Source: DASSFG01 sp035547915 (GTDB lineage: Bacteria; Planctomycetota; Planctomycetia; Pirellulales; JAICIG01). Taken from it: a stretch of DNA of 64,000 nt. Location: the NCBI GenBank assembly GCA_035547915.1, contig DASZTS010000024.1, positions 186,001 through 250,000 on the forward strand. Reading direction: 5' to 3'. The position numbers and the translations under genes are program-made. Below, piece by piece: positions 44,461-54,463 of this stretch. Position 1 is the stretch's first letter; each line of letters opens with the position of its first letter. The notes beneath the pieces are model-generated. The model did no database searches. It was not told the DNA's origin and was given only the letters and a program-made list of their open reading frames with translations.

Positions 44461-45578
44461 GATTCCTTTCCGAATATCGCGATCCTATCTTGGCCGACAA
44501 GTTGCGCAACGCAATCCGGTCGGTGACCGCGCGCCCCTGGACGATCATGGAAGTCTGCGGCGGGCAGACGCATACCATCGTCAAATACGGCATCGACGAG
44601 CTCCTGTCCGCCGGGATCGAATTGGTGCACGGTCCGGGGTGCCCCGTGTGCGTCACGCCGTTGGAGTTGATCGACAAGGCACTCGAGATCGCGTCGCGGC
44701 CCGACGTCATCTTTTGTTCCTTCGGCGACATGCTCCGGGTACCGGGGAGCCGCAAGGACCTGTTTTCGGTCAAAGCGGCCGGCGGCGACGTGCGGATCGT
44801 CTACTCGCCGCTCGACTGCCTGAAGATCGCCGAGCAACATCCCAAGCGTACCGTGGTATTCTTCGCGGTCGGGTTCGAGACCACCGCGCCCGCGAATGCC
44901 ATGGCCATCTGGCAGGCCAAGCAGCGGGGTCTCGATAATTTCGCGGTGCTCGTGTCTCACGTGTTGGTGCCGCCGGCCATGACGGCCATCTTGTCGTCGC
45001 CGGGCAATCGTGTGCGCGGCTTCCTGGCCGCCGGCCACGTGTGCACGGTCGTGGGGTACGAAGAATATGAACCGCTGGCGGAACGATTCCGAATCCCGAT
45101 CGTCGTCACGGGCTTCGAGCCGCTCGACCTGCTGGACGGCATCTATCGTTGCGTGCGGATGCTCGAAGCGGGAACCGTCGGCGTCGAGAACCAGTATGCG
45201 CGTGTGGTGCGGCGTGAAGGCAATCCGGCGGCCCGGCGGTTGATCGACGATGTGTTCGAAGTGTGCGACCGTAAATGGCGCGGGATCGGCACCATTCCCA
45301 ACAGTGGCTACCGGCTCAGCCCCGAGTACGCCATCTTCGATGCGGAGCGGCGGTTCGCGGTCGACCGACTGCAAGTGCTCGAATCCGCAAACTGCATCAG
45401 CGGGCTGATATTGCAGGGATTGAAGAAACCGCACGAGTGTCCGGCATTCGGCAAGGCTTGCACGCCCGACCGCCCGTTGGGGGCCACGATGGTTTCCACC
45501 GAAGGGGCGTGCGCGGCCTATTACAACTACGGTCGGCATCGTTCTCTACCGGCCGAGCATCAATTGACCACGGCTTGA
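44457..45578 (+). CDS. hypD: HypD, iron-sulfur scaffold for Fe(CN)2CO assembly
   Basis: A 373-residue HypD. It has the catalytic EVCGGQTHTIVKYG and GPGCPVCVTP motifs, the dithiol region GFETTAP, and the C-terminal cysteine cluster (GLKKPHECPAFGKACTP and GACAAYY) that holds the 4Fe-4S centre. It forms a complex with HypC and receives cyanide from HypE. GAGAGGAG precedes the ATG. Its position between hypC and hypE is the standard order. Confidence 0.96.
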   Translation: MRFLSEYRDPILADKLRNAIRSVTARPWTIMEVCGGQTHTIVKYGIDELLSAGIELVHGPGCPVCVTPLELIDKALEIASRPDVIFCSFGDMLRVPGSRKDLFSVKAAGGDVRIVYSPLDCLKIAEQHPKRTVVFFAVGFETTAPANAMAIWQAKQRGLDNFAVLVSHVLVPPAMTAILSSPGNRVRGFLAAGHVCTVVGYEEYEPLAERFRIPIVVTGFEPLDLLDGIYRCVRMLEAGTVGVENQYARVVRREGNPAARRLIDDVFEVCDRKWRGIGTIPNSGYRLSPEYAIFDAERRFAVDRLQVLESANCISGLILQGLKKPHECPAFGKACTPDRPLGATMVSTEGACAAYYNYGRHRSLPAEHQLTTA

Positions 45579-45590
45579 AGGAGGGGCTGC

Positions 45591-46697
45591 ATGATCGTCG
45601 AGACGGATAATCTGGCGCTCGCCTGTCCTCTGCCGCTGACGGATTACGAGCAGGTGTTGCTCGGTCACGGCAGTGGCGGCCGGTTGACGGCCGACCTGAT
45701 CGAGCGCGTCTTCCTGCCCGCGTTCGGCAACGACGTGTTGGCGGCGCTCGAAGATCAAGCGACCGTGAGCCTGCACGACCAGCCGTGCAACTCGAACGGC
45801 CAGCGGAACGGCAGCACGAGCCATGCGGACCGGCTGGCGTTCACGACCGACTCGTATGTCGTCAATCCGCTGTTCTTCCCCGGTGGCGATATCGGGAAAC
45901 TGGCGGTACATGGAACCGTGAATGACCTGGCGGTGGGCGGCGCGGTGCCGCAGTTCTTGTCTGCGGCGTTCATCCTGGAGGAGGGATTTGCGATCGACGA
46001 CCTGCGGCGAATCGTGGCCTCGATGCGCGACGCGTGCCAAGAAGCGAACGTGACGCTCGTGACCGGCGACACCAAGGTGGTCGATCGCGGCAAGGGCGAT
46101 CAGGTTTACATCGTTACGTCGGGCATCGGTCGCGTTCCGGCCGCACGGCAGCTTTCGATTCGCAATGTGCGCCCGGGAGACCGAATCGTCGTTTCGGGCA
46201 CGATTGGCGATCACGGCATCGCCGTCATGTCGTTGCGAGAGGGGATCGAATTCGAAACGGTACTGGAGAGCGATACCGCGCCGCTGCACGACCTGACTCG
46301 CGTCATGTTGGACGCCTGCCCCAGCGTCCGCTGGATGCGCGACCCGACGCGCGGCGGCCTCTCCAGCGCCCTCAACGAATTGGCCAAAGCGGCGCGAGTG
46401 GGTGTGAAGTTGAACGAGGCCGCGGTTCCCATCCGCGGCGAGGTCAGGGCGGCATGTGAAATGCTCGGTTTGGATCCACTTTACGTCGCCAACGAGGGCA
46501 AGTTGATCGCCGCGGTTCCCGCCGATCACGCGGAAGAGATGTTGACGGTGATGCACCGGCATCCGTTGGGGCGCAATGCCGCGCTGATCGGCGAGGTCGT
46601 CGGAGATCACCCGGGAATGCTCGTCGAACGAACCGTGCTGGGGGGCGAACGCGTGGTCACGATGCTGGCGGGAGAGCAACTGCCGAGAATCTGTTGA
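45591..46697 (+). CDS. hypE: HypE, carbamoyl dehydratase
   Basis: A 368-residue HypE of the PurM/SelD fold: LGHGSGGRLTADLIE near the N-terminus, FTTDSYVV, HGTVNDLAVGGA and MRDPTRGGLSSALNELA. It ends LPRIC, the conserved C-terminal cysteine that carries the carbamoyl group and, after ATP-dependent dehydration, the thiocyanate. An AAGGAGG site lies upstream. The usual last residue is intact, so the enzyme should work. Confidence 0.96.
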   Translation: MIVETDNLALACPLPLTDYEQVLLGHGSGGRLTADLIERVFLPAFGNDVLAALEDQATVSLHDQPCNSNGQRNGSTSHADRLAFTTDSYVVNPLFFPGGDIGKLAVHGTVNDLAVGGAVPQFLSAAFILEEGFAIDDLRRIVASMRDACQEANVTLVTGDTKVVDRGKGDQVYIVTSGIGRVPAARQLSIRNVRPGDRIVVSGTIGDHGIAVMSLREGIEFETVLESDTAPLHDLTRVMLDACPSVRWMRDPTRGGLSSALNELAKAARVGVKLNEAAVPIRGEVRAACEMLGLDPLYVANEGKLIAAVPADHAEEMLTVMHRHPLGRNAALIGEVVGDHPGMLVERTVLGGERVVTMLAGEQLPRIC

Positions 46698-46740
46698 TGT
46701 GCTGAGTCTAGTTGCAATCGGTCGGCGGGCGAGGTGCGCG

Positions 46741-47556
46741 ATGCGGATGGTCAAACAACCTGTTGTCACAGAACTGCCGCCCAAGAAATCGCCCGGCGCG
46801 ATCCTCTCGGACGAGGTCAAAGAGGGCGTCGACGCTCTCGAACGATCGTCGAGCGGTTTGTTCGTTTCGGGCGTCTCGGCTGGCTTGGAGTTGGGGCTGA
46901 GCTTGCTGCTCATCGCGATCGTGCGGACGAAGAGCGACGGCTCGCTGCCGCCCACACTGGATGCCCTGCTGCTGGCGAGCATGTACTCGTTCGGATTCAT
47001 CGTAGTCGTGCTCGGGCGCTCCGAGTTGTTCACCGAACAGACCACACTCGCCATCCTGCCCTTGCGCGCCGGCCGAACCACATTCAAAAAGGTGGCTCGG
47101 CTGTGGGGGCTCGTCTACGCGGGAAATCTGTTGGGCGCCGCCATCTGCCCCGCCCTGTTCGTGTTGATCGCACCGGCCCTGCACATCGCCGAGCGCGAGA
47201 CCTTCGTGCGCATTGCGAGCGAGGTGCTGGCCTTTCCGGCGTGGGTGTTCGTGCTCAGCGGCGTGCTGGCGGGTTGGCTGATGGGCCTGGTTTCGTGGGG
47301 CGTAGCCGCCGCGCGCGACTCCATCGGCCAGATCGTGACGATTTGGATGATCACCTCGGTCATCGGTCTCGGGCACCTTCATCATTCCGTGCTCGGATTC
47401 GCCGAAGTCGTCGGCGGAGTTTATGCGGGGGGCGATTTCGCGTGGGGTGAACTCGTCGGCTTTCAATGTTGTACGACCCTCGGGAATGCCGTCGGCGGCG
47501 GCTGTTTTGTGGCTTTGTTGAAGCACGGCCACGCGGGAGCCCAGACGCCGGCGTAA
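46741..47556 (+). CDS. Formate/nitrite transporter (FNT) family channel, YfdC-like
   Basis: A 271-residue protein with six predicted helices after a polar N-terminus. The segment GRSELFTEQTTLAILPLRAG is the typical cytoplasmic loop of the FNT group closest to E. coli YfdC, and VSGVSAGLELGLSLLL matches the first helix. FNT proteins form pentameric channels for small anions such as formate, nitrite or hydrosulfide. A GAGGTG site supports ATG 46741; a GTG at 46699 is an alternative. It sits between hypE and the hydrogenase small subunit gene, an unusual place; the permeant and its link to H2 oxidation are unknown. Confidence 0.82.
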   Translation: MRMVKQPVVTELPPKKSPGAILSDEVKEGVDALERSSSGLFVSGVSAGLELGLSLLLIAIVRTKSDGSLPPTLDALLLASMYSFGFIVVVLGRSELFTEQTTLAILPLRAGRTTFKKVARLWGLVYAGNLLGAAICPALFVLIAPALHIAERETFVRIASEVLAFPAWVFVLSGVLAGWLMGLVSWGVAAARDSIGQIVTIWMITSVIGLGHLHHSVLGFAEVVGGVYAGGDFAWGELVGFQCCTTLGNAVGGGCFVALLKHGHAGAQTPA

Positions 47557-47602
47557 CAGGAACACGTTCGCAAATCAGATCTGCCAACTCAGGAGCCTCG
47601 TC

Positions 47603-48670
<1,068 letters not shown>

Positions 48671-48731
48671 GAGCTATCTACCTGACTCCGTCCACCGTCG
48701 CGCCCGACCGAACCTAAGGAGACCGAAACTC

Positions 48732-50522
48732 ATGGCAACCGTTGTAGAGCGCTCGCCCGCCACTAAAGGCCGAAACCTCGTCGAAATGTCGTGGGATCCG
48801 ATCACACGGATCGTGGGTAGCCTCGGTATCTACACTAAGATCGATTTTGCCAACCGCGAGGTGGTCGAATGCTATAGCACGTCGTCGATCTTCCGCGGAT
48901 ACAGCATCTTCATGAAGGGCAAGGACCCGCGCGACGCACACTTCATCACCAGCCGGATCTGCGGGATCTGTGGCGACAACCATGCGACGTGCGCCGTCTA
49001 CGCGCAGAACATGGCGTTCGGCGTCAAGACTCCACCACTCGGCGAATGGATCATCAATCTGGGCGAAGCCGCCGAGTACATGTTCGACCACAACATCTTC
49101 CAAGACAACCTGGTGGGTGTCGACTTCTGCGAACAGATGGTCAAGGAGACGAATCCCGGTGTGCTCGACCTGGCCGATCGCACCGAGGCGCCCGGCGCCA
49201 AATGGCACGGCTACAAGACGATCGGCGACATTATGCGGGCCCTGAACCCGTTCACGGGCGAGTTCTACCGCGAAACGTTGCAGGTCAGCCGTTACACGCG
49301 CGAGATGTTCTGCTTGATGGAAGGCCGCCACGTCCATCCTTCGACTCTCTATCCCGGCGGTGTCGGCACCGTGCCCACGGTTCAACTCTTCACCGACTAT
49401 CTCGTGCGGCTGATGCGTTACGTCGAGTTCATGAAGAAATGTCTGCCGCTGCACGAAGATCTGTTCAATTTCTGGTACGAGGCCCTGCCGGGCTACGAGC
49501 GCGTCGGCGAGCGCCGCGTGCTGCTCGGTTGTTGGGGCGCCTTCAATAACCCTGATACCTGCGATTATCGCTATGCGACCATGAACGCCTGGGGCAAGGA
49601 TATGTTCGTCACGCCCGGCGTCATCGTCGATGGCAAGCTGGTGACGAATCAACTCGTCGACATCAACCTGGGCATCCGCATCCTGCTCGGCAGTTCGTAC
49701 TACGACGATTGGCAGGACGGCGAAACATTCGTCACGAAAGATCCGCTCGGCAATCCGGTGGATAAGCGGCACCCGTGGAATCAGACGACCACGCCGCGGC
49801 CGCAGAAGCGCGACTTCAACGGCAAGTACACATGGGTCATGTCGCCGCGCTGGTTCGATCAGCGCACCAAGGAACACTTGGCGCTCGACACCGGTGGCGG
49901 CCCGATCGCGCGCCTGTGGTCGACGGCCCTGTCGGGTCTGGTCGACATCGGCTACGTCAAGGCCACCGGCCAGAGCGTCAAGATCATGTTGCCGAAGACG
50001 GCGCTGCTGCCCGAAGTGGAATTCGAATGGAAGATTCCCAAGTGGAGCAACGCCATCGAACGCGACCGCGCCCGCACCTATTTTCAAGCTTATGCGGCGG
50101 CCTGCGCGCTCTACTTCACGGAACAGGCGATCGCCGTGCTCAACTCCGGTGACACGAAGACCTGGGCCGACTTCAAGGTGCCCGACGAAGCGATCGGCTT
50201 TGGTTTCCACGAGGCGGTGCGGGGAGTGCTCTCGCATCACTCGGTGATCCGCAACGGCAAGATCGCCAACTATCACCCCTATCCGCCGACGCCCTGGAAC
50301 GCCAATCCTCGCGACTCCTACGGCACACCCGGGCCCTACGAAGACGCCGTACAGAACACGCCGATCTTCGAGGAAAACGGCCCGGAGAATTTCAAAGGCA
50401 TCGACATCATGCGCGCGGTCCGTAGCTTCGATCCGTGCCTGCCCTGCGGCGTACACATGTTCACCGGTGACGGCAAAGTCCTCAAAGAGGGCCGCCACAC
50501 ACCTATGTTCGGAGTGCACTAA
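48732..50522 (+). CDS. hhyL: Group 1h [NiFe]-hydrogenase large subunit
   Basis: A 596-residue catalytic subunit. The L1 motif is RICGICGDNHATC, with nickel ligands C77 and C80. The L2 motif is FDPCLPCGVH at 566-575, with C569 and C572. A 21-residue tail (MFTGDGKVLKEGRHTPMFGV then H) follows L2. TAAGGAGA lies ahead of the ATG. The enzyme oxidises H2, in this class down to atmospheric levels and in the presence of oxygen. It follows the small subunit gene by 61 bases. The whole maturation set is in the same block, so a functional enzyme is likely. Confidence 0.96.
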   Translation: MATVVERSPATKGRNLVEMSWDPITRIVGSLGIYTKIDFANREVVECYSTSSIFRGYSIFMKGKDPRDAHFITSRICGICGDNHATCAVYAQNMAFGVKTPPLGEWIINLGEAAEYMFDHNIFQDNLVGVDFCEQMVKETNPGVLDLADRTEAPGAKWHGYKTIGDIMRALNPFTGEFYRETLQVSRYTREMFCLMEGRHVHPSTLYPGGVGTVPTVQLFTDYLVRLMRYVEFMKKCLPLHEDLFNFWYEALPGYERVGERRVLLGCWGAFNNPDTCDYRYATMNAWGKDMFVTPGVIVDGKLVTNQLVDINLGIRILLGSSYYDDWQDGETFVTKDPLGNPVDKRHPWNQTTTPRPQKRDFNGKYTWVMSPRWFDQRTKEHLALDTGGGPIARLWSTALSGLVDIGYVKATGQSVKIMLPKTALLPEVEFEWKIPKWSNAIERDRARTYFQAYAAACALYFTEQAIAVLNSGDTKTWADFKVPDEAIGFGFHEAVRGVLSHHSVIRNGKIANYHPYPPTPWNANPRDSYGTPGPYEDAVQNTPIFEENGPENFKGIDIMRAVRSFDPCLPCGVHMFTGDGKVLKEGRHTPMFGVH

Positions 50523-50528
50523 GACATC

Positions 50529-51137
50529 ATGACGAATCCATCCCAGGCACAGGTCTTTGAACGAATCGAGACGTCGATCCGCGCGATCGACGAAACGGGC
50601 GATCCTGCCACGCAGGCTTGCTTGCGCGAGATCGTCCAATCGTTGTTGGACTATCACGGCGCTGCGGTCGGCCGACTGATCGAGTTGATCGAACAGACCG
50701 GCCGGCCCGAAGCAGTGGAGGCGCTCGCGGGCGACGATTTGGTATCGGGCCTGCTGCTGCTCTACGACTTGCATCCGCTCGACGTCGAAACCCGCGTCCG
50801 CCAGGCACTCGACAAGGTGCGACCCTATCTGCGGTCGCACGGCGGCGAAATCGAACTGCTCGGCATCGGCGACGGGGTCGTTCATCTGCGGTTGCAGGGA
50901 AGCTGCCAGGGTTGCCCTTCCTCGCGGGCAACCATGCAATCGACGATCGAGCAGGCGATCTTTTCGCTGGCGCCCGACGTGGTGGCTCTCGACGTTGCCG
51001 GCTTGGTCGACGAACCGGCGACGCGCGTACCCGCCGGCTTCGTAGCGCTCGAATCGGTCACGGCGATCGGTCCGAAGCGGGCGGCGGCTTCGCACGGCAC
51101 GGTCAAGGCAACGGTCGCAGGTGAGCCATGTCTCTGA
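50529..51137 (+). CDS. NifU C-terminal-domain iron-sulfur protein of the hydrogenase cluster
   Basis: A 202-residue protein. Residues 1-90 are helical and unassigned; residues about 92-160 are a NifU-like domain: VRQALDKVRPYLRSHGGEIELL and GSCQGCPSS, whose CxxC binds an iron-sulfur centre. In mycobacterial uptake hydrogenase operons an iron-sulfur protein (HhyE/HucE) at this position is proposed to relay electrons to the respiratory chain, and this protein is a candidate for the same task. A role in cluster assembly is the alternative. It starts 6 bases after hhyL ends and overlaps the next gene by 10 bases. Confidence 0.85.
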   Translation: MTNPSQAQVFERIETSIRAIDETGDPATQACLREIVQSLLDYHGAAVGRLIELIEQTGRPEAVEALAGDDLVSGLLLLYDLHPLDVETRVRQALDKVRPYLRSHGGEIELLGIGDGVVHLRLQGSCQGCPSSRATMQSTIEQAIFSLAPDVVALDVAGLVDEPATRVPAGFVALESVTAIGPKRAAASHGTVKATVAGEPCL

Positions 51138-51769
51138 CGGCCGATCAACAACTACGCACGCTCGGCAGATTGCGCCAGTTGCGGCGACAGCCGCGCGCGC
51201 AACCCGCCGAAGAATGCGGATTGTGCCGCACGCCGCTGCCTCCGGAGCACGACCATCTCTTCGAGGTGGGAGGGCGCAGGCTGCTGTGCGCATGTCGCGC
51301 GTGCGCGCTGTTGTTCTCCGACCGGCAGAACGGACGTTTTCGCCGGGTGCTGCCAAAAGCAGAGCTGCTCACGGATTTTGAGCTGACCGACGCACAATGG
51401 GACGGCTTGCTGATTCCGATCGATCTGGCCTTTTTCTTCTTGAGCTCGATGGCCGGTCGAGTGCTCGCGTTCTATCCCAGCCCCGCTGGCGCCACCGAGT
51501 CGCAACTCCAACTCGACGCCTGGCAAGCATTGTCGGCCGCGAATCCGCTGCTCGGCGATTTGCAGCCCGACGTCGAAGCACTGCTGGTCAACCGCACCGC
51601 CGCTCCGCACGAGTACTATCTGGTGTCGCTCGATTGCTGTTACGAGTTGGTGGGGCTGCTCCGTCTGAAGTGGAAGGGCCTCTCGGGCGGCAACGACGTG
51701 TGGAACGAGATTCACGCCTTCTTCGAGAGGTTACGAACCACGGCAACCAGGACCGGCCGCCATGACTGA
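51128..51769 (+). CDS. Hydrogenase-cluster accessory protein, DUF5947-like
   Basis: A 213-residue protein with a zinc-ribbon-like N-terminal part: ECGLCRTPLPPEHDHLFEVG then LLCACRACALLFSD, giving two cysteine pairs about 32 residues apart. The rest contains IPIDLAFFFLSSMAGRVLAFYPSPAGATE. This matches a conserved accessory protein next to group 1h hydrogenases in actinobacteria (DUF5947). No enzymatic function is known. The start overlaps the NifU-domain gene and the end overlaps the next gene by 8 bases, so expression is tightly coupled to the hydrogenase. Confidence 0.78.
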   Translation: MSLTADQQLRTLGRLRQLRRQPRAQPAEECGLCRTPLPPEHDHLFEVGGRRLLCACRACALLFSDRQNGRFRRVLPKAELLTDFELTDAQWDGLLIPIDLAFFFLSSMAGRVLAFYPSPAGATESQLQLDAWQALSAANPLLGDLQPDVEALLVNRTAAPHEYYLVSLDCCYELVGLLRLKWKGLSGGNDVWNEIHAFFERLRTTATRTGRHD

Positions 51770-52448
51770 TCTGAGCTTTCATATCGAAGGCGCGGCAGCC
51801 ATACGTTATGCGGTATCGCCGCAATTAGCGTTTACGCTGCGCATCGCCCAGCAGGGAGAGCCGCCCTTGGCACCGATCCGGGCGATCGCCCTGCGTTGTC
51901 AAATTCGCATCGAACCGACGCGGCGTGGCTACGACGCGAGCGCCCAACAGCGACTTGGCGATCTGTTCGGCACGCCCGAACGCTGGGGCCAGACGGTCCG
52001 CAGTGTGTTGTGGACGCATACGGGAATGGTCGTTCCACCGTTTACGGAATCGATCGCCGTCGAACTACCCGTGCCATGTTCGTTCGACTTCAACGTGGCG
52101 GCGACGAAATATTTTGCCGCGCTCGACGACGGCGACGTTCCCCTCTCGCTGCTGTTCAGCGGGACGATCTTTTACCGAACCGAGGATGGCGACCTCCAGG
52201 TAGCGCAGATCTCGTGGGACAGAGAAGCTCCTTTCCGACTGCCCATCTCGACCTGGCGCGCCATGATGGAGCACTATTACCCGAATTGCGCCTGGCTGTG
52301 CTTGCGGCGCGACGCATTCGATGCCCTGGTCGAATACAAGAGTCGGCGCGCATTGCCGACGTGGGAACAGGTGGTCGAATCGCTGCTGCACGCGCCCGAG
52401 AGTCGTGCCGATGGCGACACCAAAACAGTCGTGGAGATGGCTCCATGA
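51762..52448 (+). CDS. Hydrogenase-cluster accessory protein, DUF6084-like
   Basis: A 228-residue protein. The segment PVPCSFDFNVAATKYFAALD, followed by GDVPLSLLFSGTIFYR, is characteristic of DUF6084, another conserved companion of group 1h hydrogenases. It has no cysteine pairs, signal peptide or membrane helix, so it is likely cytoplasmic and could be a chaperone or interaction partner of the hydrogenase or of its neighbours. The start overlaps DUF5947 and its stop overlaps the next gene by 4 bases. Confidence 0.78.
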   Translation: MTDLSFHIEGAAAIRYAVSPQLAFTLRIAQQGEPPLAPIRAIALRCQIRIEPTRRGYDASAQQRLGDLFGTPERWGQTVRSVLWTHTGMVVPPFTESIAVELPVPCSFDFNVAATKYFAALDDGDVPLSLLFSGTIFYRTEDGDLQVAQISWDREAPFRLPISTWRAMMEHYYPNCAWLCLRRDAFDALVEYKSRRALPTWEQVVESLLHAPESRADGDTKTVVEMAP

Positions 52449-53530
52449 ACCGGGCTAGCTTGGATCAACTTGTCAACGCCGTGTTATACGAAGGCTATCT
52501 GCTCTACCCCTACCGCCGCAGCACGAAGAACCAACAACGGTGGATGTTCGGATGCGTCGTTGCGGAGTCGTGCGTCATGGGCCGAGAGGCCGGGCAGTCG
52601 TCGTACACGCAAACGCAATGTTTGGTCGAAGTTGAGCCGCAAGGTGAGGTCGAAATCGAATCGCGGTTTCTCCATCTGGTCGATCGCCGCGTGGCGCACG
52701 TCGAAAGCGTTGCTCTGCAAGACGAGGCTCTTCGCGACGGTAGCGATCGTGGCTTCGAATGCGTCGATTCGTTGGAGGTCGATGGCACGCGTTACGATAG
52801 CCGGCAGGAGGCGATCGAACGTCGATTCACCACCGGTTATCTCGCGTTGGAACTCCTGGTGCGTGAACCACGGCGCACCTGTTTTGAGTGTCCGGCCATG
52901 GCGACGGTCGAGTCGCTCGGCCCGGCCGCAACGGAGGCGCGGGCGGTGAGGATCGACCGGCAGCAGGCTCTTAAAGGCTCCATCGAATGTTCGGCGCGGG
53001 CTGTGGGCGACGGTCTGTTTTTGTTGACGGTCCGCATCGATAACCTTTCGCTGTGCGGCGGCCCAGGCTGTTCGCACGAGCAATCGCAACTCCACTCCTT
53101 CGTTTCGACGCATACCATTCTAGCGGCCCGTCACGCGCGATTTTTGTCGTCAATCGATCCACCCGAATGCTGGAAGGGTATTGCCGCCGGACTGCAGAAT
53201 CATGGCGCCTGGCCGGTGCTCGTGGGGGACGAGCAGCAGCGCGATACGATGTTGTCGTCGCCGATCATTCTGTACGACTTTCCGCAGGTTGCCGGCGAAA
53301 GCCCCGGCGATCTCTTCGATGCGACCGAGATCGACGAGATCCTCTCGCTGCGCGTGTTGACGCTCAGCGATGACGAGAAACGACAAATTCGTAATTCCGA
53401 CGATCGTGCCCGCGAGATCCTCGCTCGCACCGAAATGTTGTCCGAGGACCAGTTCCAGAAGCTGCACGGAGCGATCCGCGGTATGAGGCGATTGAATCCC
53501 TTCCATCGTGAAACGACCAACACCGAGTGA
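52445..53530 (+). CDS. Conserved group 1h hydrogenase accessory protein, 361 residues
   Basis: This starts MNRASLDQLVNAVLYEGYLLYPYRRST, a motif shared with a protein in actinobacterial group 1h hydrogenase operons. The long middle has an RWMFGCVVAES segment and several scattered cysteines (CFECPAM). The C-terminal end is charged and helical (LSEDQFQKLHGAIRGMRRLN). The ATG overlaps the preceding stop by 4 bases. No catalytic motif or known fold is recognised. Being conserved in gene order with the enzyme suggests a role in assembly or electron transfer. Confidence 0.72.
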   Translation: MNRASLDQLVNAVLYEGYLLYPYRRSTKNQQRWMFGCVVAESCVMGREAGQSSYTQTQCLVEVEPQGEVEIESRFLHLVDRRVAHVESVALQDEALRDGSDRGFECVDSLEVDGTRYDSRQEAIERRFTTGYLALELLVREPRRTCFECPAMATVESLGPAATEARAVRIDRQQALKGSIECSARAVGDGLFLLTVRIDNLSLCGGPGCSHEQSQLHSFVSTHTILAARHARFLSSIDPPECWKGIAAGLQNHGAWPVLVGDEQQRDTMLSSPIILYDFPQVAGESPGDLFDATEIDEILSLRVLTLSDDEKRQIRNSDDRAREILARTEMLSEDQFQKLHGAIRGMRRLNPFHRETTNTE

Positions 53531-53537
53531 AACGGCC

Positions 53538-53861
53538 ATGAATGATCCGCCGTGGGAAGAAGTCACCGACCGGTCGCCGATCGACCATGTTCGATGGGGC
53601 GGCGTGGAATTGCGGCCCGGCAGCCAGGTTCGTCTACAACCACGAGGCGGGGCCGACATCCTGGACATAGCCCTCCAGGGAAAGATTGCCACGATCGAAA
53701 CGATCGAACAGGACCTGGAAGATCGGATGTATGTGGCCGTGATCGTCGACGACGACCCCGGCAAGGATTGGGGCCGGATGCGAAAGATCGCCCACCGCTT
53801 TTTTTTCTCATTGGACGAAGTCGAGCCGGTCGACGCTGGCTCCGACTCCACCGAGGGTTAG
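53538..53861 (+). CDS. Small hydrogenase-cluster accessory protein, 107 residues
   Basis: Starts MNDPPWEEVTDRSPIDHVRW and continues GSQVRLQPRGGADILDIALQ and ATIETIEQDLEDRMYVAVIVDDDPG. The mostly beta pattern and short length suggest a single small barrel domain. A GTG at 53508 would add ten residues but overlaps the previous gene. It lies between the 361-residue protein and the maturation protease. Homologues occur at the same place in other group 1h clusters, with unknown role. Confidence 0.68.
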   Translation: MNDPPWEEVTDRSPIDHVRWGGVELRPGSQVRLQPRGGADILDIALQGKIATIETIEQDLEDRMYVAVIVDDDPGKDWGRMRKIAHRFFFSLDEVEPVDAGSDSTEG

Positions 53862-53866
53862 CTACC

Positions 53867-54463
53867 GTGCCACAACCCAGACGCATCTTGATCGCCGGCA
53901 TCGGCAACATCTTCTTCGGCGACGACGCCTTCGGGTGCGAGGTGGTGCGGCGGTTGATGCACGAGGCATGGCCGGAGGGCGTGACTGTCCGCGATTTCGG
54001 CATCCGCGGCCTCGACTTGGTTTACGCGCTCGAAGCTGCGCACGACCACGTGATCCTGATCGACGCGGTTCCCTTGGGGCGACCGCCGGGAACGCTGTAT
54101 GTGATCGCCCCCGATCTGAATGAAATCGATTCGACGGGAACGGCCGCGGCCGACGCCTGGGATGCGCATGCTATGAATCCGGTCAATGTGTTGCGGATGG
54201 CACGCTCCTCGGGCGTGATGCTCAACGACGTTCTGCTCATCGGGTGCGAGCCGATACCCTTCGATCTCGACGCTGACATGACTTCCGAGCTGAGCGACGC
54301 GGTGCGAACGCAACTGGAGCAGGCGGTGCGGCTCACCGCCAAGATCGTCTGGCAATTGTCTCGCGGAGAGAAGCCCGATTTCCAAGGTCTGGACGTCGGA
54401 GGTCCGTCGGCATCTGTGCCGGCCCTCGCCGGCATTGCCCAAGTGAAGGAGGAACGAATATGA
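53867..54463 (+). CDS. Hydrogenase maturation endopeptidase (HyaD/HybD family)
   Basis: A 198-residue protease. It opens RRILIAGIGNIFFGDDAFGCEVV, with the nickel-sensing glutamate-type pocket region, and contains DFGIRGLDLVYAL and HVILIDAVPLG, the aspartate and histidine neighbourhood of the family. It should remove the C-terminal tail of the large subunit after nickel insertion. The GTG start is preceded by GAGGG; an open frame upstream belongs to another gene. Its stop overlaps the next small gene (ATGA). The C-terminal 40 residues are not conserved. Confidence 0.9.
   Translation: MPQPRRILIAGIGNIFFGDDAFGCEVVRRLMHEAWPEGVTVRDFGIRGLDLVYALEAAHDHVILIDAVPLGRPPGTLYVIAPDLNEIDSTGTAAADAWDAHAMNPVNVLRMARSSGVMLNDVLLIGCEPIPFDLDADMTSELSDAVRTQLEQAVRLTAKIVWQLSRGEKPDFQGLDVGGPSASVPALAGIAQVKEERI

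Noticed and set aside
48714..51356. Minus-strand open frame of 880 codons
   Set aside because: It covers the complement of the hydrogenase large subunit, NifU-domain and DUF5947 genes; long antisense frames are expected at this GC content.
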